This document shows positions 1 through 6,695 of a stretch of DNA of 23,120 nt, piece after piece. The stretch covers positions 1-23,120 of the forward strand of contig JAFWLX010000214.1 in the NCBI GenBank assembly GCA_017510875.1. Direction: 5' to 3'. Numbering within the stretch: the first letter of the stretch is position 1; each line of letters starts with the position of its first letter. The position numbers and the translations under genes were made by a program. The stretch comes from Atopobiaceae bacterium. Lineage in GTDB: Bacteria > Actinomycetota > Coriobacteriia > Coriobacteriales > Atopobiaceae. The notes below the pieces were generated by a model. That model was given only the letters and a program-made list of their open reading frames with translations. It did no database searches and was not told where the DNA came from.

Positions 1-15
1 GCCTGTCCCCAACTG

Positions 16-1434
16 TCACTTCTCTGCCAGGCGATTGAGGCAAAGTGCTAGCTCTCCCATGAGCACGCACTCCTCGTAGTTGGCAATACCCACAAGCTCG
101 GGCACGGCCGTGGCGGGCAGCATCGTCTCCATCTCCTCACGTAGCTCGTCCATGTCGGGCAACAGATCGCACCACACATAGATGACCTCGGGGGCAATGG
201 TACAGGCCACACTGGTAAGATAGCTTGCTACCAGCTGACGCATACCGTTCACGCGCCATGCCGCCTCTTCTAGGTCCATGTCCAGCTTAAAGCGCCTTGC
301 CAAACAACCCAAATGGCCAGAGCGACCGCCCCGTCCCACAAGCGGTTTGCCCTGAATCACGTAGCCCTGTGTTCCCTCGAAGATGCCAATGGCCTGCGCA
401 TGGAATACAACGTTCTCGTAAGTGTCCTGCGTAACGTAGCAACCCACGGCCGCCGCCGTAGCGTTGTTGTCCACATATACCGTTGTGCCCGAAAGCGCAC
501 CGATCTCTTGCGCGAGCGAATGGCGAAACTCCTTGCCCTCATGCACGACCACGATGTCGCCGTTGTCAGCCATACCCGGAACCGCAATGCCTATGGCATC
601 AAACTGGCCCAGTTCCCATCCCTCGACGCGCAGGGTAGCCATAAGGTCTTTGAACATGCCCTTGTCATAGCGACGACGTACCAACATGCCCGAAAGGGCA
701 ATATCGCCGTGGTCGTACACACGATACGCAAGCGTTGGCTCGTCCTCACGCAGGATGTAGCTCACCGACAGAACCACCTTGGTCTTGTCATGGGGGCGCT
801 TGAGCGAGAGCGTCTTTCCCTCGCCATCCATACGGTTGCCCGAAACCGCCTCGACCACAATCCTCAGGACGCCAGCAGCGTCATACGAACCAAACACCTT
901 GCCTGGCAGTTCGATGATGAGCGTATCGGGCAAAGCCTCCGCAAGCTCTTTGCGTTTATAGCCAACCTGCGGGGCAAGCAAGACGGCGGCATAGTCGGCG
1001 CCACAATCCTCAACCTGCTCTATGGGCACGGCCGAGAACTCGTAGTCAAGTCCCAAGCCCTCTGCGGTCTCGTTGAGCTTGTTGGCAAAAAAGGTGGTGG
1101 TCATGCCGCACGTGCAGCATAAAAGCACGCGAGTCACCTGCTTGTGATTGAGGTCATAGATGGCAGTTGCCATCTCGCGCATGAGATCCTTGGCACGCTC
1201 AAGATCCTCCAACTCAAAGTGAAGGAAAAACTCAGTCTCGCCATCCGAGATGCGCTCAAGGCGCAGCTCCACCACGCAGCTGCCGTCCAGTTCGTAGAAG
1301 TTGACTCCACCACGTACCTGCTCGCCCTCGATGATCACGTTGCCATCGGCATCCTCCGACAGCGTGCAACCCTCAAGCTGCTGCTGCAAAATCCATGTTC
1401 GGTATGCAGAAACAAGCTCGCTGTGGGAATCCAT
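16..1434 (-). CDS. PTS EIIB-like / degenerate ROK-family fusion protein
   Basis: This 472-residue protein has three parts. Residues 1-95 are an N-terminal domain I do not recognise. Residues about 101-200 resemble a lactose/cellobiose-type PTS EIIB domain: the strand VLLCCTCGMTTTFF places Cys107 where EIIB carries its phosphocysteine (C-x-x-G-M-[ST]-T). Residues about 215-470 resemble a ROK-family fold, with IGIAVPG near 281-287, VDNNATAAAVG at 321-331 and GHLGCLA at 373-379. The usual ROK catalytic Asp (END-A-N) reads Asn324, the N-terminal glycine-rich ATP motif is not recognisable, and the CxCGxxGC zinc motif is absent, so it is probably not an active sugar kinase. I infer a sensor or regulator that reads PTS phosphorylation or a sugar ligand; no DNA-binding domain is visible. 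The ATG at 1434 follows a purine-rich AGGGGAG on the minus strand (about 1444-1450). Confidence 0.8.
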   Translation of the reverse strand: MDSHSELVSAYRTWILQQQLEGCTLSEDADGNVIIEGEQVRGGVNFYELDGSCVVELRLERISDGETEFFLHFELEDLERAKDLMREMATAIYDLNHKQVTRVLLCCTCGMTTTFFANKLNETAEGLGLDYEFSAVPIEQVEDCGADYAAVLLAPQVGYKRKELAEALPDTLIIELPGKVFGSYDAAGVLRIVVEAVSGNRMDGEGKTLSLKRPHDKTKVVLSVSYILREDEPTLAYRVYDHGDIALSGMLVRRRYDKGMFKDLMATLRVEGWELGQFDAIGIAVPGMADNGDIVVVHEGKEFRHSLAQEIGALSGTTVYVDNNATAAAVGCYVTQDTYENVVFHAQAIGIFEGTQGYVIQGKPLVGRGGRSGHLGCLARRFKLDMDLEEAAWRVNGMRQLVASYLTSVACTIAPEVIYVWCDLLPDMDELREEMETMLPATAVPELVGIANYEECVLMGELALCLNRLAEK

Positions 1435-1575
1435 GGTAATCTCCCCTACTCATGAGGTCATATTGTCTGCTACAGCAACTATATCGAAGGAACTAGCCGC
1501 GCGCCATGCCCGTTTTGATTCAAAGGGAATCTCTTCCAGGCGCCGTGGTACACCAGCGCGACATAATGAAATCAC

Positions 1576-1666
1576 TTGCACAGCTCTGTTCTGCCTTCGT
1601 TCTTACAGAACCGATCACCTGCCGTGTTATTGGCATCGTGAAGAACAATGGAGCAGAGCTGTGCAA
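1576..1666. repeat. Inverted repeat downstream of argC
   Basis: TTGCACAGCTCTG at 1576-1588 is exactly complementary to CAGAGCTGTGCAA at 1654-1666. The bases just inside the arms continue an imperfect pairing, including GTTCTT against AAGAAC, so most of the 91 bp can fold into a long hairpin. It lies in the 247 bp gap between argC and the EIIB-ROK gene, both on the minus strand. It could end argC transcription, although no clear T-run follows, or it could be a small decayed repeat element. Nothing else in 1435-1681 is recognisable. Confidence 0.55.
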
Positions 1667-1681
1667 TCCTAGAAGTTGAGG

Positions 1682-2620
1682 CTATACCAGCCCCGTTGTC
1701 TCGTCTATGCCCAGCACGATGTTCATGTTCTGTACCGCCGCACCCGAGGCACCTTTGCCCAGATTGTCAAACAGCGCTGTGACAGAGGTGCGCTCGTCGT
1801 TGCCACAGACCACAATGCGAAGCATGTTGGTGCCGGCAAGCTCGTTGGCGTAAAGGGTAGGCCCGTCTTCGCCTAAGGGGGCCACGCTCACCATGCGCTG
1901 GCCGGCATAGTGGGCGCTCAGGCAGGCATGCACGTCTGCCGTAGTTGGGGAGCCCGTAAGAAGCGCATTGTGCAGCATGATGGTGGTAGCCATGCCCTTG
2001 TAGTAGTCGTCTACCACTGGCAAGAAGACGGGCGCTCGGTCCAGCCCGCACACCTTTTGCATCTCGGGCAGGTGCTTGTGCGCAAGCGAGAGACCATAGA
2101 TACCCGGCGAGTCAAGCTCCACGGGGCGCTCGCTTGCCTCGTAGCTGGCAATCATCTGCTTGCCACCGCCTGAGTAGCCCGTGAGCGAGAAGCAGGTAAG
2201 TGGGCAGTCCGACAAGACCATACCAGCCTGCACCAGCGGTGCCGTCACCGAGATGAAGCCCGTAGCATGGCAACCCGGGTTGGCCACACGCTTACTGGAG
2301 GCGATGGCGGCGCGCTGCCCAGCGTTTAGCTCCGGAAAGCCGTAGGTCCAGTCCGGTGCCGTGCGATGTGCCGTGGAAGCATCAATTATGCATACGTCCG
2401 GGTTCTCGACGAGCGCAACTGCTTCCCTTGCGCCCTCATCGGGCAAGCAGAGAAACACTATGTCGGCAGCATTGATAAACTTTGCCCGCTCGTCATTGTC
2501 ATGACGCTTGTCCTCGTCTATGCGCAAAAGCTCAAGGTCGTCGCGCGAGCCAATGCGGTCAAAGATCTGCAGGCCTGTGGTCCCGCTCTGTCCATCTATA
2601 TACACCCTTGGCTTTGCCAT
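1682..2620 (-). CDS. argC: N-acetyl-gamma-glutamyl-phosphate reductase, short (type 2) form
   Basis: ArgC reduces N-acetylglutamyl phosphate to N-acetylglutamate semialdehyde with NADPH, the third step of the acetylated arginine pathway, in the cytosol. The 312-residue protein starts with a nucleotide-binding stretch (VYIDGQSGTTGLQIFDRI). It continues with DIVFLCLPDEGAREAV near 53-68, IIDASTAHRT near 78-87, the active-site segment NPGCHATG with Cys117, and TGYSGGGKQM near 147-156. The length and the DASTAHR/YGFPEL style fit the shorter ArgC class of about 310 residues rather than the common form of about 345. The ATG at 2620 follows GGAAAGGA on the minus strand. The gene is divergent from argJ-argB-argD, so it has its own promoter, which I could not pinpoint. 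Confidence 0.95.
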   Translation of the reverse strand: MAKPRVYIDGQSGTTGLQIFDRIGSRDDLELLRIDEDKRHDNDERAKFINAADIVFLCLPDEGAREAVALVENPDVCIIDASTAHRTAPDWTYGFPELNAGQRAAIASSKRVANPGCHATGFISVTAPLVQAGMVLSDCPLTCFSLTGYSGGGKQMIASYEASERPVELDSPGIYGLSLAHKHLPEMQKVCGLDRAPVFLPVVDDYYKGMATTIMLHNALLTGSPTTADVHACLSAHYAGQRMVSVAPLGEDGPTLYANELAGTNMLRIVVCGNDERTSVTALFDNLGKGASGAAVQNMNIVLGIDETTGLV

Positions 2621-2673
2621 CGCTCGTCCTTTCCATTACTCATCAGGAATGCATCGCTGCCGCATACGGTGCG

Positions 2674-2712
2674 GTTGCTTTTCACGGGCGGGCCCGGACG
2701 GTGAAAAGCAAC
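2674..2712. repeat. 12-bp perfect inverted repeat between argC and argJ
   Basis: GTTGCTTTTCAC (2674-2685) is exactly complementary to GTGAAAAGCAAC (2701-2712). The 15-base centre is GC-rich and contains GGGCCC, so the site can form a strong hairpin. It sits about 55-90 bp upstream of the argC start and about 40 bp upstream of the argJ promoter. It is between divergent promoters, so an ordinary terminator role is unlikely. An operator, a 5' hairpin of the argC mRNA or a dispersed repeat are all possible. The 11-mer TTTTCACGGGC here (2679-2689) recurs at 6609-6619. Confidence 0.6.
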
Positions 2713-2732
2713 GCGTTGTGAGTCACCTTGCG

Positions 2733-2750
2733 AACAATTCTGCATTCATG
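2733..2750 (-). promoter_or_regulatory. Possible ArgR-binding (ARG) box
   Basis: On the minus strand the 18-mer reads CATGAATGCAGAATTGTT. The left half CATGAAT matches the Bacillus-type ARG box half-site exactly, while the right half is weak. It ends two bases before the -35 hexamer of the argJ promoter, a sensible place for a repressor. No argR gene is in the window, so this is only a candidate. Confidence 0.3.
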
Positions 2751-2751
2751 C

Positions 2752-2779
2752 TTGACTCGCTATCCCCTTGTGGTATGTT
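2752..2779 (+). promoter_or_regulatory. Probable promoter of the argJ-argB-argD leader
   Basis: TTGACT at 2752-2757 and TATGTT at 2774-2779 are separated by 16 bp, a good sigma-70-type match. Transcription would start near 2786, giving a leader of about 165 nt before argJ that contains the short ORF at 2843-2902. Confidence 0.55.
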
Positions 2780-2803
2780 CACGCACAAAACTCTCGTAAA
2801 ACA

Positions 2804-2825
2804 GCATATCACCGTATCGATATGC
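2804..2825 (+). other. Small hairpin in the argJ leader
   Basis: GCATATC (2804-2810) pairs with GATATGC (2819-2825) around an 8-base loop, just upstream of the Shine-Dalgarno of the short leader ORF. It may shape access to that site; its function is unproven. Confidence 0.4.
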
Positions 2826-2842
2826 ACATAGAGGAGCTAATG

Positions 2843-2902
2843 ATGCGAGCGGATATTAACGTATGCGAAACAGGGGTCATCATCCGACGACGATGCGCCT
2901 AA
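2843..2902 (+). CDS. Putative arginine leader peptide upstream of argJ
   Basis: This is a 19-codon ORF reading MRADINVCETGVIIRRRCA. It starts 6 bases after GAGGAG (2831-2836); an in-frame ATG also occurs at 2840. It lies inside the predicted argJ leader and ends 48 bases before argJ. Three consecutive CGA arginine codons occupy 2885-2893, and the second codon is also CGA. CGA is uncommon in neighbouring genes: most argJ arginines are CGC. The layout matches leader peptides that sense charged tRNA or free amino acid. No intrinsic terminator with a U-run follows. Instead 2900-2937 is C-rich and G-poor, which would suit Rho-dependent attenuation. Alternatively, ribosome stalling could control argJ translation. 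It could still be a chance ORF, but the start signal, codon cluster and position agree. Confidence 0.55.
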   Translation: MRADINVCETGVIIRRRCA

Positions 2903-2950
2903 CTTGCACCGCTTGTCCACCCATATCCCTTCTCAAGAAACGAGAGACTC

Positions 2951-4240
2951 ATGAGCGACCTTGAACTCATTGCCGTTCCTAGCAGCATCACCGATCCTGC
3001 CAGCTTTGGCTTTACCCCCTGCGAGGGAGGCGTGTGTGCATCCGCAGGCATAAGCGCCGCAGGCGTCCATGCGGGATTTCGCGATGAGCCCGAGCGCAAG
3101 GACATGGCACTCGTAGCTGCCGACAAGCCCTGCGTTTGTGCTGCTACCTTTACCAAAAACTGCTTCTGCGCAGCACCTGTTCAGGTGTCACGCGAGCGCG
3201 CGGCCTCGGGCCATGCCCAAGCGGTCATTCTCAACTCGGGCAATGCCAACGCATCAACCGGCGAGCCTGGCGTTGAGGTTGCCAAGGCCTCAACTGCCAT
3301 TGTGGCGCACGAGCTTGGCTGTGCCGAGGATGATGTGCTTGTTGGCTCCACTGGCGTGATTGGCAAGCAGCTGCCTTTGGACCCCTACAAAACCGGCGTT
3401 CCCGCTGCCGTCGCAGCCCTTGACCACTCCCCCGCCGCGGCACATGACGCTGCACGCGCCGTCATGACCACCGACACCGTTCCCAAGGAGGTCTCGCTCG
3501 AAGGGCCCGTGCCTTGCGGCAAGGATGGTGACAACGTGACCGTGCATGTGGGAGGCTTTGTCAAGGGCTCGGGCATGATACAGCCCAATATGGCCACCAT
3601 GCTCTGCGTGCTCTCTACCGACGCGCCGCTCACGGCTCGCGCTGCCCAAGCCGCCCTCTCCGCCGCCGTGAGCCAGACCTTCAACAAGGTTACCGTTGAC
3701 TCGGACACCTCGACCAACGACACCTGCATCCTGCTTGCCACCGGTGCGGCCGGCGGCGAGGATATCGAGGAGAACACCAAGGCCTTTGACCTTGTGGCAA
3801 CAGCCATCCGCTGTGCCTGCGAGAATCTGGCCCGAAAGATTGCCGCCGACGGCGAGGGAGCCACCAAGCTCGTCACGGTTGATGTGGTGGGTGCCCCAAA
3901 CGATGCAGATGCCGATACCGTTGCGCGCTCTATAGCCAACTCGCCCCTGGTGAAGACGGCCATCTTTGGCCACGACGCCAACTGGGGCCGCATTGCCGCT
4001 GCCGCAGGAAAGTGCGGGATTGTCTTTGACCAGTACGGTGTGGACATCGACTTTTTAGGCGTGCCCGTGCTGCGCGCAGGCCTGCCGCTGCCCATGGACG
4101 AGGACGATATGCTTCGCCGCTTTGAGGGCAACGAGGTAACCATTGCAATAGACCTTGGGGTTGGCAACGCACATGCACGTATCTGGACCTGCGATCTTAG
4201 CTATGACTACGTGACCATCAATGGAGACTATCGCACCTAA
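2951..4240 (+). CDS. argJ: Glutamate N-acetyltransferase / ornithine acetyltransferase
   Basis: ArgJ transfers the acetyl group from N-acetylornithine to glutamate, closing the acetyl cycle; bifunctional members also use acetyl-CoA. The 429-residue length fits an extended member of the family. The N-terminal part contains VILNSGNANASTG (92-104) and LVGSTGVIGKQL (130-141). The autoproteolysis site is PNMATML, with cleavage expected between Ala215 and Thr216; Thr216 becomes the nucleophile of the beta chain. VTVDSDTSTNDTC and FGHDANWGRI are further family motifs. Whether this enzyme is mono- or bifunctional cannot be told from sequence; no argA or argE is in the window. The start codon lacks a strong Shine-Dalgarno (only ACGAGAG, 2940-2946), which could allow control by the upstream leader. 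It is first in the argJ-argB-argD run. Confidence 0.96.
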   Translation: MSDLELIAVPSSITDPASFGFTPCEGGVCASAGISAAGVHAGFRDEPERKDMALVAADKPCVCAATFTKNCFCAAPVQVSRERAASGHAQAVILNSGNANASTGEPGVEVAKASTAIVAHELGCAEDDVLVGSTGVIGKQLPLDPYKTGVPAAVAALDHSPAAAHDAARAVMTTDTVPKEVSLEGPVPCGKDGDNVTVHVGGFVKGSGMIQPNMATMLCVLSTDAPLTARAAQAALSAAVSQTFNKVTVDSDTSTNDTCILLATGAAGGEDIEENTKAFDLVATAIRCACENLARKIAADGEGATKLVTVDVVGAPNDADADTVARSIANSPLVKTAIFGHDANWGRIAAAAGKCGIVFDQYGVDIDFLGVPVLRAGLPLPMDEDDMLRRFEGNEVTIAIDLGVGNAHARIWTCDLSYDYVTINGDYRT

Positions 4241-4262
4241 CCTGTGTTGATAGAGAATACCC

Positions 4263-4290
4263 TGCCCGTAACTGACGAAGGGGCAATTTT
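4263..4290 (+). terminator. Weak terminator-like hairpin after argJ
   Basis: TGCCC (4263-4267) pairs with GGGCA (4281-4285) around a 13-base loop and is followed by AATTTTAT. The stem is short, so at most partial termination or mRNA processing between argJ and argB is likely. The argJ-argB gap of 162 bp is long for an operon, but no convincing argB promoter is visible. Confidence 0.3.
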
Positions 4291-4402
4291 ATCTCACGGC
4301 AGAAGATGGTCGCAGCCAAAACGCACGGTGTCGTTTGTCTCCTCTTCATAGCCGTCAAGGCCCCAGCGATACCGGTACACACCACCCACGAAAGGACCCA
4401 TC

Positions 4403-5284
4403 ATGCGCAGACGTGACGCCCGCGAACGTGAGAAAGCCCTCGAGAAGGCAAAGATCCTCACCGAGGCCCTGCCTTGGATTCACAAGCACAACGGACAGAC
4501 CGTCGTCGTCAAATACGGTGGCGCTGCAATGGAGGACGCCGAACTCATGCAGCAGGTTGTTGCCGACCTTGAGCTGCTTAAGCTCATGGGTATGCGCGTA
4601 GTACTTGTGCATGGCGGCGGCAAGGCCATCAACAAGCTACTGGAATCCCTTAGTCTACCCGCCGTCTTTAAGGACGGCCTGCGCGTGACCGACGACGCCA
4701 CCATGGAAGCCGTGCAAATGGTGCTGGTGGGTAAAGTTAACCAGCAGCTGGTGTGGGCGCTCAACGAGTACGGCAACAACGCAGTAGGCCTCAGCGGTGC
4801 AGACGGTAAGACCTTCAAGTGCAAGCAGGTTGACCCCGAGCTGGGCCGCGTGGGCACCATCACCAAGGTGAACACGCATCTTATCGAGTCCATCCTGGAC
4901 GATGGCTACGTGCCCGTGATTGCCACCGTGGGCTCTGGTCCCGACGGCTTCTACAACATCAACGCTGACGTGGCGGCAAGCCAGGTGGCGCAGGCCCTTG
5001 GCGCCGAGACGTTAATCTACCTTACTGATGTGGACGGGTTCTACCGCGAGTTTGGCGACGACGACAGCCTCATTGCCAACATGACCAAGGCAGAGGCGCA
5101 CGAGCTTCTTGAGGGCGGCACGCTTGCCACAGGCATGATTCCCAAGATCCGCTCCATCGTGGAGGCACTGGATTCTGGCGTACGCGACGTACGCATCCTC
5201 AACGGCACCTTCCCTCACTCACTGCTGCTCGAGATCTTTACTGACGCCGGCATTGGCACCATGTTCACCCAAGGAGATGAGTAG
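4403..5284 (+). CDS. argB: Acetylglutamate kinase
   Basis: ArgB phosphorylates N-acetylglutamate with ATP and is the usual feedback-controlled step of the pathway. The 293-residue protein has VVKYGGAAM near 35-43, VLVHGGGKAIN at about 67-77, VGLSGADG, NINADVAASQVAQALGAETL and LTDVDG, all typical of the amino acid kinase fold. About 30 residues precede the first core strand and look helical and charged. Such an N-terminal helix is characteristic of the arginine-inhibited hexameric enzymes, so feedback inhibition by arginine is likely (inference). The ATG follows AAAGGA (4391-4396). Arginine codons cluster at the very start, at residues 2, 3, 4, 7 and 9. argD begins 3 bases after the stop codon, indicating translational coupling. 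Confidence 0.96.
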   Translation: MRRRDAREREKALEKAKILTEALPWIHKHNGQTVVVKYGGAAMEDAELMQQVVADLELLKLMGMRVVLVHGGGKAINKLLESLSLPAVFKDGLRVTDDATMEAVQMVLVGKVNQQLVWALNEYGNNAVGLSGADGKTFKCKQVDPELGRVGTITKVNTHLIESILDDGYVPVIATVGSGPDGFYNINADVAASQVAQALGAETLIYLTDVDGFYREFGDDDSLIANMTKAEAHELLEGGTLATGMIPKIRSIVEALDSGVRDVRILNGTFPHSLLLEIFTDAGIGTMFTQGDE

Positions 5285-5287
5285 GCC

Positions 5288-6544
5288 ATGACAGATACTT
5301 CGACTTCCTTTAGCGGAGTTACCGCACAAGCCAAAGAGTTGGATGACGCATACGTAATGCATACCTATGGCAGGCTTCCCGTCGAGTTTGTCTCGGGCAA
5401 GGGTGCCGAGCTCACCGACGTCAACGGCAAGGTCTATCTTGACTTTCTCGCCGGCATTGGCTGCGCGAGCCTGGGACATGCCAACCCCGTGATTGCCCAA
5501 GCCGTAAAGGAGCAGCTTGACCGTGTGTGGCAGGTGGGCAACTACTACTACGTGGAGCACCGCGGCGACCTTGCACAGAAGCTCTCTCAGCTGCTCTCCA
5601 CTACCACCGATGAGCTGGGGCACGTGACCGGTAGCACGGGCAGCGTATGGAAGACCTTCTTTGCCAACTCGGGCGCCGAGGCCAACGAGGGAGCCCTTAA
5701 GGTGGCCCGCCGTTGGGGCGAGCGCAAGCTTGATGGTGCTGCCGGCATCATATCAGCGCGTCAGAGCTTTCACGGCCGCACGCTTGCCACACTTGCAGCA
5801 ACCGGACAGGACGTGTTCCACAAGAGCTTTGGACCCTTCCCGCAGGGATTTGACTACGTACCCCTCAATGACCTTGATGCGCTGACCAAGATGGTTGACG
5901 CAGGGGGAGCCTGCGCGGTCATGCTCGAATGCGTACAAGGCGAGGGTGGCGTGTGGCCGGCAGACCTGGACTACCTGCGCTCCGTTCGCAAGCTGTGTGA
6001 CGAGCGTGGCCTTCTGTTTGTGGTTGACGAGGTGCAGACCGGGTTCTTCCGCTGCGGCGCACCATTCTCGTTCCAGCTGGCGGGCATCGAGCCCGACGTG
6101 GTAAGCATGGCAAAGGGCATTGCCTCGGGATTCCCCATGGGAGGCGTTGCCGCACGTGCCGAGCTGGGAGATCTGCTGGTACCCGGCGACCATGGCTCCA
6201 CCTTTGGCGGGAATGCCCTGGCTGCGGCCGCAGGACTTGCAACCGTAGAGGAAATGCTCAGCACGGGCCTTGGCGAGCACGTCATAGCCACTGGAGCGCA
6301 TCTTGCCCAGAAGCTGACAGAGCTTCCACATGTGACGGAGGTGCGTGGACGCGGTCTTATGCGCGGAGCACAATTTGACGCCCCCATTGCCACCGCCCTG
6401 GTGGACGAGGGCCTTGCGGAAGGTCTGGTGCTCAACCATATTGGCGACTCCATCCTGCGCTTCCTCCCCCCGCTTGTGGTATCAGACGAGCAGATTGACA
6501 CAATGGCAGAGCGTCTGGCCCGACTGATTGACAAGGTGGCGTAG
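5288..6544 (+). CDS. argD: Acetylornithine aminotransferase
   Basis: ArgD is a PLP-dependent class III aminotransferase that converts N-acetylglutamate semialdehyde and glutamate into N-acetylornithine. The 418-residue protein has FFANSGAEANEGALKVAR (124-141) for PLP phosphate binding and FHGRTLATLAATGQ. LLFVVDEVQTGFFR contains Asp247, which should contact the PLP ring nitrogen. VVSMAKGIASGFPMGG places the Schiff-base lysine at Lys276, and GSTFGGN follows. The start is fixed by AGGAGA inside the end of argB (about 5272-5277) and the 3-base gap. It is the last gene of the arg run: a strong intrinsic terminator follows at 6577. No argF, argG or argH follows, so the later steps must be encoded elsewhere. 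Confidence 0.95.
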   Translation: MTDTSTSFSGVTAQAKELDDAYVMHTYGRLPVEFVSGKGAELTDVNGKVYLDFLAGIGCASLGHANPVIAQAVKEQLDRVWQVGNYYYVEHRGDLAQKLSQLLSTTTDELGHVTGSTGSVWKTFFANSGAEANEGALKVARRWGERKLDGAAGIISARQSFHGRTLATLAATGQDVFHKSFGPFPQGFDYVPLNDLDALTKMVDAGGACAVMLECVQGEGGVWPADLDYLRSVRKLCDERGLLFVVDEVQTGFFRCGAPFSFQLAGIEPDVVSMAKGIASGFPMGGVAARAELGDLLVPGDHGSTFGGNALAAAAGLATVEEMLSTGLGEHVIATGAHLAQKLTELPHVTEVRGRGLMRGAQFDAPIATALVDEGLAEGLVLNHIGDSILRFLPPLVVSDEQIDTMAERLARLIDKVA

Positions 6545-6576
6545 ATCTGTTCAGGTCTTTACTTCCATTATTGGAT

Positions 6577-6612
6577 GTGCGCGGCCCCGTATGGAGGGCC
6601 GCGCACTGTTTT
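6577..6612 (+). terminator. Intrinsic terminator after argD
   Basis: GTGCGCGGCCC (6577-6587) pairs perfectly with GGGCCGCGCAC (6596-6606) around an 8-base loop and is followed by TGTTTT. It ends the arg transcript 33 bases after argD. Confidence 0.85.
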
Positions 6613-6638
6613 CACGGGCAGGCCAGGGCTCTGCGACG

Positions 6639-6644
6639 TATAAT
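6639..6644 (+). promoter_or_regulatory. Probable -10 element for the DHH phosphoesterase gene
   Basis: A perfect TATAAT stands at 6639-6644 in the gap after the argD terminator, 51 bases upstream of the next start codon. No good -35 hexamer is seen at 16-18 bp spacing, so only the -10 is called. Confidence 0.5.
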
Positions 6645-6695
6645 GGGGTGCATTCCAAGTGATACGTCACCTCTAGGTTAGGACGGAGATTTACG

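Noticed and set aside
313..1122. 269-codon frame antisense to the EIIB-ROK gene
   Set aside because: It lies wholly inside a well-supported gene on the other strand, has no recognisable domain, and is a codon-bias shadow.
4306..4416. Plus-strand 36-codon frame before argB, as a second leader peptide
   Set aside because: It contains only one Arg codon (AGG) and has no clear Shine-Dalgarno, so it does not look like an arginine sensor.
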